From: Sodiomyces alkalinus F11
Lineage: Eukaryota; Ascomycota; Sordariomycetes; Glomerellales; Plectosphaerellaceae
Assembly: GCF_003711515.1 (NCBI RefSeq)
Contig: NW_021167084.1
Span: 1,777,932 to 1,841,931 of the forward strand
Length of the DNA: 64,000 nucleotides
Direction: 5' to 3'
Part shown: piece by piece, positions 1-11,049 of the stretch
Position numbering within the stretch: the first letter of the stretch is position 1
How the letters are laid out: each line of letters opens with the position of its first letter
Program-made: the position numbers and the translations under genes
The notes under the pieces: model-generated
The model's database searches: none
The model's input: the letters and a program-made list of their open reading frames with translations, nothing else
What the model was told of the DNA's origin: nothing

Positions 1-601
1 CATTGAATGTTCAGATTAGTCCCCTACTTTAGTTATCAATATATCAAGTGGTTCCTTTTGGAAAGCGTACATGTACTCTTTGGACTCTGGGATTTCTGCG
101 ATTTTCTACGTACCTACCTTATGAAGCGCCGAGAGAAATGGCGTGTACTTTCCAGGTGGCTTGGTACACCTATCGTACGTAATCTCATTGGTCCCACCGA
201 TGACTAAGAACTTGACCCCTTTCGGAGACACCGCCCGGGACGTTTGCGCCATTGAGCCGACCAGGGCAGGAATCATCCCCTTCGTCTTCGTTCCCCTACG
301 ATCTGCAATCTCCTGTCTCATCTTTGGGAGAGCCACATTGCTCAATGCCCATACCACGTGCCTCTTTCTTTCCCTTATTCCCCTTCTTTCCCCTTTCCTA
401 TTCACGCGTGATGCATTCGTAAACCAACAACGCCAACCGCATTTCCTTCTCTTCAGCACCCAACGGACTTCCCGGCTGTCCCTCTAGCCCCGATGCATTT
501 ATCATAGCACAAGCTGCGCTTCAAGAGCGTTACGCTCACTCCACCGCAAGCCTCTGGCCTCGTCCCTGTGTCGCCGTCGACGAAATAATAATAATCAAAA
601 T
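1..601. other. Intergenic, upstream of the GT32 gene
   Basis: No open frame here shows a recognisable domain, and the overlapping frames on both strands have no consistent codon bias. Bases from about 340 to 600 are the likely promoter and leader of the gene starting at 602 and contain CT-rich stretches (for example around 365-400) typical of filamentous-fungal promoters. Confidence 0.5.
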
Positions 602-1680
602 ATGAGGCCCCGTGGCATCACCTTCGCCCTCACGGTCGCCGCGGCCCTCCTCCTCGTCTTCTGGACCGTCACCCGAATCCGCACCTTCACGAGTCTCTTC
701 GTCGCTCACTCCGGCATCGTCTTGACCCAGGACCAGGTCGCCAGCAGCCACAACGCGTCGCAACCGCAACCCCGGACCCGCGCCATTCCCAAGATCACCC
801 ACCAGATCTTCCACAACTGGAATGATAAAGGCAACGACACCTTGCCCGCCGACTGGGCCGTCTTGCGCCAGACCTGCATTGACCTGCATAGCGACGACGA
901 CGACGAGTGGCAACATATGCTCTGGACGCAGGCCAAGTCTCACGACTTTGTCGCGACCAACTTCCCCTCTTTCCTCGCCATCTACGACAATTACCGCTAC
1001 CCGGTTCAGCGCGTCGACGCCCTGCGGTACCTCCTCCTGTACCACTATGGCGGAATCTACCTCGATCTCGACAACGTAATGCTCCCTCTTCTCTCCCATC
1101 ATGCTGGAAAAAAACAAAAGAAAAAAAAAGACGTTCTGACATTTCCTAACAGGGCTGCCTCCGCGACCTCGAACCCTTGCTGTACTACCCGGCCTGGACA
1201 ACCGAGTTCCTCAGCGGCGGTCCACTGAACAACAACCTCCTCGGCTCCAGCGCGAAGCACCCGTTCTTCGGGATCCTGGTGTCCGCGCTCGAATACTACG
1301 GCCCCAACGATTACTTCATGCCTTACATCACCGTCTCGTACACCACTGGTCAATGGTTTGAGACGATCGCGTGGGAGCGCTACCACCAGACCGCCCAGGG
1401 ACAAGCCGAGCCTCTCTATCGCATCTTGGTGGACAACGAGCCCACGCCCCCGTCTGCGCCGCAGGGCCCCCACGGTCCTGTGGTGTTCTTCAGCACGGGT
1501 CGAGGCGGGACCTGGAATCAGTGGGACAACTTCCTGTTTGCCTGGACGGGAGCTCAATACTTGCTTATTGCTGTCCTCGTCGCGGCGGTGGTGCGCTTGC
1601 TTTGGTGGCGTGGCCGGCGCACGAGTGTGGCGCGGAGGGGGAGGTACGACTTGTACAATACCTTCATGGGAAAACGATAG
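602..1680 (+). CDS. GT32 glycosyltransferase, probable mannosyl-inositolphosphoceramide synthase (SUR1/CSH1-like)
   Basis: Exons 602-1075 and 1153-1680 (intron 1076-1152, phase 0) encode about 333 residues. An N-terminal signal-anchor helix (residues about 6-24) precedes a luminal domain that begins with the family core ITHQIFHNWND. It carries the DXD-type nucleotide-sugar site GGIYLDLDN around residue 157, and the intron falls directly after this motif. A second helix lies near the C-terminus (about 292-310), followed by a short basic tail. This matches the Gly_transf_sug (GT32) family of Golgi enzymes; the SUR1/CSG1 branch transfers mannose from GDP-mannose to inositol-phosphoceramide and needs a CSG2-like regulatory partner. 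The substrate is inferred from topology and length; another GT32 mannosyltransferase (OCH1/HOC1-like) is less likely because of the C-terminal helix. The ATG at 602 is chosen because it starts the anchor. The gene converges on BTN1 with 234 bp between the stops. Confidence 0.85.
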
Positions 1681-1914
1681 CAGCGGTGTCGAGGTAGAAC
1701 GGGTAAATTGAAGTGCCTGACCGCTGGTCCTGAGTGACGTGCGTTTCTAAAGTCTGTCATGTCTCACTACCGTGGACGGCCCACTAGCCCAACCTGAAAG
1801 AAATACTTGGCCGGAATGTTGTAATTAATTCTTGAACGATTCTTACAACACGGGCGCGAGCTGAATCTCCTTGCTTTCTACATTCGTCCCGTCGACTCGC
1901 AGCGCGTACAGTGT

Positions 1915-3431
1915 TTAACCAACCTCGATTCTCCGGCACCAATCCCGCCCACGCGAGACTTGCCAGTTACATAACCGGACCTCCATGAAGATGCTCAGGA
2001 AGCCTGCGATGCAAATGCCTCCGCTATCACTTACACTGGTGGCGCTAAGGCTGAACTCGCGATCCTCGGCCGGAACCTCGTCCAGAATCTCGGCGAACGT
2101 GTTCACGTACACGGCGCCGCCCAACAAACCTTCCCAGAAAATAAGGATAAACACGATATACACGGACGGGATGAAGTCGAACATGGCATGGAGGGCGAGG
2201 AGGACTAAGTTGCCGACCTGCAAGAGGGACGGCAGGTACAAGTTATGAATGCGCACCCACGGGATGGACGAGCGGGAAATGAAGACGCCCAGCTGGTAGA
2301 GGAAGCCGTACATGGGGTAAAACTCGCGGAACTCCTTGAACGGGGTGCCATCGAGCGGGAAGAGCAGCGTAGGGGTGACGCCCTGGTTGATGGTGTACTC
2401 GGCGATATACACCAGCAGCAGGGGCAGCATGTAAGGGATGAACAGCTTCCCCGCACGGCGAAGGTTGGCACGAATCGAGGTATTCCGCGGCACCGCCGGC
2501 TGCTCACGGTGAGCGGAATACGCCACCGCAGTGGACGAGGGACCGGGCGCGAGGAGGGCGGCCGACGCAGCGCTCTGGGGTAAATCGTCCACGTCCTGGT
2601 CGTCGAGATCCCGCTCCGGCACGGCGGTGTACTCCGTCAGCTTGGTACTCTGGCGCAACGGGCCCCGCGGCAGGACGACGAAGAAGCTGACGAGCATGAC
2701 GGCGGGGAGACAGGCGCTGAAGAGGAGGCCGTCGCGGACGCTGAACCCCCACCAGTCGGTCATGACGACGTAGAGGCCGGCCCCCACGAGACCGGCGGCG
2801 CCGGTACCGCCGCCCCAGCCCGCCAGGCTCAGGGGGCCGTAGTAGTGGGTCAGGCCGAGGAAGCTGAGCTCGCCGCCGCCGGAGCTCAACGAGGCGAGGA
2901 CGACGCCGACCATCTTGACGGCGACGGACTGGGACGGCGGGGTGAGGGCGAGGAGGAGCATGCCGGAGGTCGAGAGGGCGATCATGACGAGCACGCGTAT
3001 GGAGTAGGGGACTCGGTGGATGAAGTAGGGAGCGACGAGTTTGGTGACGAAGGCGGGCATGACGTCGGCGAGGAGGACGACGCCCTTGGGGACGGAGGAC
3101 CCGACGAGGTCTTGCGCAGCGGAGAGGATGATCACGTAGAGGACATTGTTGATCAGGCCTGTGGAGCGACTGGTTAGTTTGAAGCTTTTTCGGAGGGTCC
3201 GAATGAGGAGTCGAGGAGAGAAAGAAGCCATAAGAGAAGGCACATACCAAGCAGCCAAAAGGCAACGATAACGTGGGTGTCAGCATGGCGTAGGAGAGCC
3301 GACAGGCGGGCGCGATAAAGTGCCCACGACGAGGAAGGGGACCCAGGCATGGGAAGCAAGCCGGACGAGGAAGGAGAAGGAAACCTGCCGCCTATCGCAG
3401 AGGGTGGGCGGGAGGGCGACATGGCCTTCAA
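1915..3431 (-). CDS. BTN1: CLN3/battenin family vacuolar-lysosomal membrane protein BTN1
   Basis: Exons 3431-3248 and 3158-1915 (intron 3247-3159, phase 1) give about 475 residues, near the usual fungal size. Joining the exons restores the family hallmark [19 protein letters not shown], which fixes the splice sites. Further conserved blocks are the stretch ending [41 protein letters not shown] and a Cys/Arg C-terminal end (GRDWCRRI). The chain has about ten hydrophobic segments with one long acidic cytosolic loop. Yeast Btn1 sits in the vacuolar/Golgi membrane and affects vacuolar pH and basic amino-acid transport; human CLN3 loss causes Batten disease. The N-terminus is Ser/Pro-rich, and two possible start Met codons lie three residues apart (MKAM). 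The start codon is only about 170-200 bp from the edge of the RIP-degraded transposon block. Confidence 0.93.
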
Positions 3432-4710
3432 GAACGGTGGATTTTGCGCCGAGGCATCAAGAAAGGAAGGGAGTTCGTTCGGTCGTTACGTTGTATGGTG
3501 TCTGTCTGACTGGTGAAGTTGCGTCACGAGATTAATGGTCAGTCCCAGTAACCTACATTTGGGGACCAGATAGGAATATAAGGAAGTATGGAGTACTTTG
3601 TGCCTCGGGTGAGCTGTTCCGATTCGTCAGGCTATAGTAGTAGCGTCTTACCGTCGAGTAAAAACGCCTTAATATTAAATAATAACGCCTTACGTTATAC
3701 AGGCGCGATCTCGCGGCCTAGGAGCAGACGGCTACTACTTTCGAGTAGATGGCTACTCTTAACCTGGCCTAGGCTTAGGCCTAGGAAGACTTACCTACGC
3801 CCTTAGGGTCTGCCTTAGCCCCCGCGGGGGTTAGCTTTATAGGTAACGATATATTTAGCGACGGTAGTGGCTCTGCGTAACCTTAAGGCTCGCTATCGGG
3901 GGTTATAATACCGTAAGGTCTATAGGGTCCGCTAGACCCTTACGAAGTGCCCGACGATAATGATATAGTACCGGCCTTATTAGTGAAGAAGGGGAAAAAG
4001 GCTCTAACGCCCTTAACTCCTTTATTAGGGAAGAAGAAGAAGAAGTAGAAGGCGAAGACGCCTCTATCTCTTCGGCCTTCGATACTATCCGCGGGTAATA
4101 GGTAAGAGGGGGGAATAGCGGCTACTACCACAGGGTAGAGCCAGGTATATATAGAGGGTAATAGTAACGAGGTGGCTAAGCAGGAGCCTACCCCTTTAGA
4201 CGATGAGTTAGTGGAGTTTAAGGACGCCCTGAAGGGGCCGTGATAGTATAGGTGGAGGAACGGTTATTTCTTTTTTAGGTTTTTTACTAGCCTTCGGGTT
4301 AGGTTTTTCCTTTTTTTTTTTAACCAGCTTTAGGGTATTCCTATCATAACCCTAACAGTCTCTAACCATACTTCTATTATAATATAATCGCGTCTCTATT
4401 ATAACGGTTAATTAAGGGAATAGTAGAAGGAAATAGACTTTAAAGGCGATAAGCCGTTATACCGAAGGAAGAGGAACGGGGATTAGGGCATTATACCCGA
4501 AAAGGGATAGAGGTCGGGAGTAAAACGCTTAAAAGGAAGAATAGAGATTAAGAGTAAAAGCTTAAAAGGAAGAAAATAATAACTAAGGCGATAATGCCTA
4601 TATAGTCCCCGTCTAGGTTAAGGGGGGGTCCCTTTATAAGAATTTATCTCCACGGCCTATTAAAGGGTTTTAGTTAATATAGCCGATACGTCGACTCTTA
4701 TCTGTATTAG

Positions 4711-4985
4711 GTCCCCTACGGAGATAGTATGTAAACCTATTTAGTTCCTAATAAGTCTCGTTATCTGTAAAGAGGGGGAAAGGTAGAATAACGTCCTTAC
4801 GTCGTGTCTATAAAGTCTTCTATAGAAATAGTGTATAGACCTATTTAGTTCCCTAATAGTCTCGCTATAAAGTGCCACCTATAAGGAGGGAGGGATATAT
4901 AATAATACCCTTACGTTATCTTTATATGGTTCCTATTAGGGATAATATATAACTCTATATAGTTCCCCAAGACGGAGAGCCTTAT
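4711..4985. repeat. Three imperfect tandem repeats of about 104-114 bp
   Basis: Copies begin near 4711, 4815 and 4929, the last one partial. Each contains a variant of ACCTATTTAGTTCC followed by a CTAATAGTCTCG-like stretch and a purine-rich part. The two right copies are 114 bp apart (38 codons) and in phase with the chromovirus gag-pol frame that runs in from the right; the left copy has lost phase by one base. They lie immediately 3' of the chromodomain of the relic element. Confidence 0.7.
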
Positions 4986-7900
4986 CCTAAAATAATTATT
5001 AATAAGTTTATCGGGTATATTCCGCTTCGGCTCCTAGGTATTCTCCTTATCGCTATAGCTGGTCTATTTAATTAGGTACTAGCGCCGTTAGCCCTGATAT
5101 TAATAGTCTAGGATAGCCTCGACCTTATATTCTTCCGAGTCTGGTTCGACGTCGACTATAGGTGGTTCCGGTTATAATCCGTCGCGGGACCTCTATAGTT
5201 CTAGCAGGGAAACGGGGAAAACGTTATAAATTCTTATACTCTTTAGCAGTTCCAACTAGTAGGTAAGGCTATATATACTAACGATTTTGGTTACCTTATA
5301 TAGCCCGATAAACTTATCGCTAAGCTTTTTAGATAGCCTCTTCTATCGGATATTTTTCGTGGATAATAAAACGTACTCGTCCACTTTAAAGGAATATTAG
5401 GTACGACCGTTATTATAATACCGTTCGTAGGAAGCCTACGCTCTTTTAATAAGGTCCAAAATAGACCGGCGCTAGGCTATAAGGTACTCCGTACGGCGCT
5501 CGGCTTTAGCGGTATAAACCTCGCCTACCCTTAGAAGCTATACTTTATTAGGGCCTCGGGGGTTATAGCCTATTAATATATCGGATAGGGTATAACGTAT
5601 TATAGAATACCACGCTATATTATAGGTGAATTCTGCTAATAGTAGTCGGTTAACCTAGTTATCCTATTCCTACGAGTAGAATACACGTAGGTAATACTCG
5701 AGGTTCTGATTCTCCTATTCCGTTTATCTATCTGTCTACAGGTGCCACGCTATAGATAGGCGATATGCGGTGCTAAGACACCGATATAAGGTTACCTAAA
5801 AACGACTTATAAATAATAAGCCTTAGTCTAATATAATACCGTTAGGCAGGCTGAAAATACGGAAGACGTGATACTATAGAGACTTAGTAAGTCCTTCTGC
5901 TATTAGGCCACTACTCGAGGGGATATAAATCGAGTACTTTATTAGGCGGTATACCACTATAGGGATAGTATCTCTTTTACGGCCTAGGCTATAGACCGGC
6001 GGTAGCCCCGTGATAAAGTTCATAGATATCTCTATAAAGAGGCGCGGAGGTATTAAGAGACTCGCTAATTCGTTATATAGCTAATAGTGCCACGGCTTAG
6101 TATGTTAATAGGTAGTATAGGTGGGTATAAACTATCGGATATCCTTAGGTAAATAATCCTAAAAGTAGAAGTCCGAAATCCTCTTAGTAGTCCTTATAAC
6201 CCTATAGTACCCCACGCTGGGTCTATTATAGAAACACTGCAGGACCTTTTAATAAAGGCCAGAGTAGTCTAGTATAAAAACGCGATTCTTAAAACAAAGG
6301 ATACTAACACTCCTAGACTAATACCCGTGCGTGGCCTTATTACCATAGGCCTTACGCTATCTAGTGCAAAAAGGGTTATCCGCTTACGCCTTTACTACCT
6401 TTTCTAGTAAGGTGGGGGAATTAAGAGCGGGAATAATAAGGGCAGTGCGGGAACTACGCTAGTTCCCGATAATACCTAAAACAAAACGCCTCAAAAAAGG
6501 CTCTAAGATAAAGTCATCCACTTACGTCTTAACTATCTTTTCCGGTAAGGTAGGAGAAGCGGGAATAGCGCGGGTACTATACTAGGTCCTATATAGGCCT
6601 AAGGCTGAACGCTTCGAAACGGACTCTGGAAAAAGGTTATCCGCTTATATCTTAACCACTAAAATAGGAGTAGCGGGAAAATTATAACCAGGGCTATTAC
6701 GGGAACTATCCTGGTTCCCGATATAGCCTAAAATAAGGCGCCTCGATAAGGGCTCCGAAAAGAGATTATCCGCCTATACCTCTACCACCTTCGGTAAGGG
6801 GGAGTTAAGAGCGGGAATAGAAACCAGGGTAGCACGGGAACCACGCTAATTCCCGATATAGCCTATAAAAGGCTTAGAAAAAGACTCTGCCGCCTTAGCC
6901 CGGTTAGTAACTAAGGCACGCTTATAGGGCGCGTGCTAGGGCTTTCTTAATAGCCTATCCGCGGGGTTTAATGTCCCCGGGCGGTGCCGAATCTTAAAAT
7001 TAAACGGGGCGAGCTCCTTAAGCCACTTAGCGTGCTAGCCCTTAAGCTTTGGCTTATTTAATAGGTGGCGATAGTTTAGGTGGTCCGTTTGAACGACCAC
7101 GGGGCTTTAACTATAGGTAACGTAATGACGCTACGTACGGAAAGACTCGATAATAGCTATAAGCTTAGAATCGGGCGTGCTATAATTAAGCTTAGCCCTA
7201 TATAGCTTACGGGATATAAACGCTATAGGGTGTTATAAGCTATCCTCGAGTTAGCTAATAATAGCGCTAAGAGTAAAGGCAGAAGTATCTAGCTTAATAC
7301 GTATCGGCAGAGTAGGGTTAAAATACCGTAAAACGGGCGCTTTCTAGAATAGCAGTTTTATCTCCTTAAACGCGGTCTAGGCCTATAGGGAAAGTATGAG
7401 GATCCTATTATACCCCCCCTTTAAATAATCTATAAAAGGGGTAACGACCTTAGAATAGTTCTTAATAAAGCGCCTATAAAAACCTATAAAGCCTAGGAAG
7501 ATCTATATCTTCTTAACACTATTAGGAAGCTCCTAGTCGCAGATAGTATTAACGCGGGATAGGTCTATACGTACCTTATCCGGGCTATAGATAAACCCGA
7601 GGAACTCGATATCGCGGGTCTTAAACTTATACTTATCGGGGTTAGTATACAGGGACTACTGCCTAAGCCTAGTAAGGACCTCGCGGACGTATACGCGGTG
7701 GGTAACTAAATCCTTATTATAGATAAGGATATCGTCAAGGTATATAATGTAAATAGTGTCGATAAGGCCCGTTAGTGCCTAGTTAATATACCGTTAGAAG
7801 CTCGCGGAGGTGTTAGTTAACCCGAATAGTATAACGAGATACTCGTAATAACCGTATTTCGTCCGGTACGCCGTTTTCCACTTATCGCCCTCCCGAATCC

Positions 7901-10427
7901 GTAATCAATGGTATACGTCCTTAAGATCCAGCTTAGTGTAGTACTACGCCGATAATAGCCGATCTAGGATTTCGTGGATAAGGGGCAGGGGGGTACAGTC
8001 CTTAACGGTCACCTTATTTAGCCCTCTATAATTAATATAAAGGCGTAGCTTACTATCTTTCTTAGAGATAAATAGGATAGGGGCGCCGGCCGGACTAGTG
8101 GATAGTCTAATTCACCCTTTTATAATGGTATCCTGTAGATACTAACGTAGTACCTTAAGCTCTTAGGCGGCGAGGGGGTAAATAGGACTATAGGGAGGCT
8201 TTTTATCCTCCTCGACCTTAATAGCGTGGTTCTACTATTAGTGCGTTAGTAGCCGTCCGGCGTTTTCGACGTTAAAAACGTTAGCGAAATCTTAATACTA
8301 TTCCGATAGCGTGGAGGTGGCTACTAGGTCCCCGTCTAGGCTAGGGTAGACCCCGTCTACTAGGAATTTATCCCTATATCCTACTAAAGGGTTTTCTATT
8401 AGGCCGGAGTGGCCGATATAGCCGATATAGCCGATACGTAGGACCCGCGTAGAACCTATATAGGTTAGAGTAAGGATAGACTTAGCTTATCTGACTACCC
8501 TATATAGCTCTCTTAGGGATATAACTATACTAAGCTCCGTGTAGGATAAGAGATAGGTCTATATACTATACTGCTAATTAATATTAGGGTTAACGGCTAT
8601 AAGCCACGGCCTCCTTAGGATAATCTTCGCGCCCGTAAGATCTATAACGTGGAACTCGGCACGCTATACCCTCTTTCGACTCTAGTAGTCGGTAATAGTA
8701 ATAATCCTATAGAGGGACCTAAGGGTTATCTTCGTTTATCCTTCCGTGACCCAGGACACCGGGATTGAGGACCCCTCGGGAACCTAACTAAGTTCTAGGA
8801 GGGACCGGTCTAAAACGTTAATATCGGCACCTCTAGTAAGGAGAGCCGCTATCTATACCTATTCCCTACCTCGGCGAAGGGATACACGTGCCTTTACCGG
8901 TGTAGTGGTGGTAGAGGGGGTTACTCGAGGCGGGTATTATTCTTAGGGCACCTCGCCCATGACGCGGTCGACTGTAGGATAAAATATAAACACCGGCTAG
9001 GTATTCGGATTATTATTGCTTAAGCGCGACCGCTCGGTATAAGGGCTAGGGTATATAGTGGCGTAGTGCCCCTTTTAGTTATAGTTATAGTAAGTAATAG
9101 AATCGAGGTATAATAATAGTCTAAGGCGTATAGGGTAATTAGGAGTGGGAGCGGGCGTAGAAGTATATATAGGGGTAGATATAGGGGTAGACGTAGGGAT
9201 ACTAGTAGAACCGTAGGTAGCCGGAGCGTAGGGGTTATAACCGTGGGTACGCGAGCGGAAACGACGTTATTAGGTAGCGGACTAGAAGTCTATCCGGCTA
9301 ACGGCTAACCTGTCGGTAATAGTTAAGGCCTTAGCCCTACGGTATACTAGGGCTAGATCCTAGTAGTCCTTAGGAATCCCTATAGACACTATATAGTCCC
9401 GAATAGGTAGGAGGACCCTTATTAGTACTATCTAAATCCTTTATTAGTCTAAGAGCTTGCCCGGTAGTTCCGACTTTAGGGCTTCCTACCGTTATATAAA
9501 TTTAGCGTAAGACTCCCCCTCTCTTTGGGAGGAGATAGACTCGCTCTGGATCCATACCGCTACCTTTTATAGGCAGGTATTATTATCGTTAACCTAATAG
9601 GATAGCCAGGCCTATAAGGCTGCCTAGCTAACCATATTAGAGTCTCCGTTATATTTATATCGTAGTTTAGCCTGCTAACGTTCCTTAAGGTGGTGGGGGA
9701 GGCACGATATAACGAAGTAGTTCTTCGCGACGTCCGTGGGAAAGGATTAAGAATCCAGGTCGAACCGCTAGTTAGTCTCCTAGATAAACGTGCGATACTT
9801 AGCCTAGGATACGCTATCCTATTTAGGTAGGGGGAAATTAAACTTAGCCTAGGTAGCGGATCTGTGTATAGACGACGTCGTGGATATATCGTAGGTATAC
9901 TAGGATCCCGCCAGAGTCACGACGCGATATCGGGGCTTAGCTATACGGCGGTGGGTAATATCGGCCGGGTTAGGATTAATAGCGGCGGCGGCGGTGGTAG
10001 TAGCGGCGGTAGTGTCCGCCTCTAGCTTAGTAAGGTACGTAAGCTTACGCTTACGGTGGTTCTATGCCTGTATCTATTTAACGCGTTTGTCTAGTTATTC
10101 CTCTATTAGCGTGGCTAGGTTAACATTCGTATATAGGGGTAGGTTAGAGTTATACGCGGGTCCCGGTATAGTTATAGGAGGGACGGGGACGGTGATAGGG
10201 GTAGAGGTAGTAGTAGAGGTAGTGCCGGCGATAGGAGTAGTAGTAGGTGCAGGAATAGGTGTAGTGGTAGGTACGGGAGCCGTGTTAGTTCCCGGCGTAT
10301 CCCCGTTATATTCCTCGTTAGCGTCCTCCACGAAGGCGGTTTCGCTGTCGCGGAGCTATCGCTCGAACTAGCTAGTAGTCTTATTAAAATTAAAGGTGGG
10401 ATTATTTATTTCGTGCTAGTTAGATAT
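4986..10427 (-). pseudogene. Chromovirus gag-pol polyprotein, RIP-inactivated, one continuous frame
   Basis: The presumed start codon at 10427-10425 now reads ATA. Gag has a Thr/Pro-rich N-terminal part (about 10100-10330) and a CX2CX4HX4C zinc knuckle at about 9051-9090 in which all three Cys codons read as Tyr while the His is kept. A protease-like block with a PWL...NP.I motif lies near 8550-8600. Reverse transcriptase spans about 8130-7560: KLDLKDVYH near 7930 is followed by a TGA, and the catalytic YLDD is intact at 7731-7742. RNase H follows to about 7000 (FLGFI, SVKKI, APVL blocks). Integrase remains lie at about 6350-5300 and a chromodomain at about 5020-5140, where a Trp position reads as stop. 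The left bases of codons at 10425, 9051, 7728, 6375 and 5061 are all in the same phase, so gag and pol were one ORF of about 1,800 codons and decay was almost only by point mutation. Confidence 0.85.
6371..6895 (-). repeat. Four in-frame tandem repeats inside chromovirus pol
   Basis: A sequence of about 123-138 bp is repeated four times. The marker (G/A)TTATCCGC, or its variant GTCATCCAC, occurs at 6375, 6513, 6636 and 6765, giving spacings of 138, 123 and 129 bp, that is 46, 41 and 43 codons. On the minus strand and in the gag-pol phase each unit reads roughly as a LG-IGN-x-SSR block followed by a Pro-rich part and a VK-x-ADN block. The array lies between RNase H and integrase. Confidence 0.75.
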
Positions 10428-10535
10428 CTTAGTGACTCTCCTTAACGGTCTTCGCGCCCTTTAAGGGTAAAGCGATTAAAATATTAAATAGGTAGTCGTA
10501 AAGAGTGAAAAGGTAGGGTTAAATAAGGAACTAGG

Positions 10536-10833
10536 TGTAATCACGATAGGATTATAATAGGGTTAGAATGTGGGTGTAGCTAAAGAACTAGATTAATCGC
10601 TGGCCTCCCTCTTTAAAGGGGAGGCTCCCTCGCTCCTTAAGACTACGCTTTACTCCTTGAGGACTGCTTGTTTGCTTCCTCCAGGGCTGCCTTATTTACT
10701 TCGAGGGACTATTCTGTTTACTGTGTGATGACTTACTTTATTTATGCCTGGAGGGGTCCTAGACTGGGCGTACCTGGACCCCTATGGGTTTATACTGGGG
10801 ACCTATTATAACTACTATTGCAGGCACCTAACA
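10536..10833 (-). repeat. Putative 5' LTR of the chromovirus
   Basis: The 298-bp segment starts TGTAATCACG and ends CACCTAACA on the plus strand, so it has TG...CA ends in both orientations. It lies just upstream of the gag start and is less depleted in CA/TG than the flanking internal sequence. It contains the hairpin GCCTCCC-TCTTTAAA-GGGGAGGC near 10591-10614 and, on the minus strand, a CATAAATAAAG TATA-like stretch. No second copy was found, so assignment rests on position and termini. Confidence 0.5.
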
Positions 10834-11049
10834 CTATATAACTAAACCTTTTACTATATCCCTAACAGCGTTTAAGTTTTCTATCTTCCTTATAGAGGTT
10901 AATCTATCCCGGGCAGTATAGTTAGCTCTTTATAAAATCTTACCAACTTTACCGGCTAAAGAGTTACGTTAACTATCTAAAAAGAAGGATAGTCTTTTAC
11001 ATGCTTTCTAAGCCTAAGTTCCTTAATATATAATCCGGAAGATATCGGT

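Larger units (their letters stand above)
4915..10833 (-). mobile_element. Degenerate Ty3/Gypsy chromovirus (LTR retrotransposon)
   Basis: The element reads right to left: a probable 5' LTR at 10536-10833, an untranslated leader, then gag-pol from 10427 to about 4915. Domain order gag, protease, RT, RNase H, integrase, chromodomain is that of chromoviruses such as MAGGY and Tf1. A matching 3' LTR was not found by eye on the left side, so this end may be truncated, or replaced by the tandem repeats and the second pol-like fragment at 4604-4700. Confidence 0.85.

Noticed and set aside
2504..3286. 260-codon minus-strand Arg/Pro-rich frame
   Set aside because: It is an out-of-frame reading of BTN1 exon 2 and its intron.
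10095..10331. 78-codon minus-strand ORF as an independent gene
   Set aside because: It is an internal piece of gag between two RIP-made stops, in the gag-pol phase.
9994..10371. 125-codon Val/Gly-rich plus-strand ORF
   Set aside because: It is the complement of the Thr/Pro-rich N-terminal part of the chromovirus gag, which is read on the minus strand.
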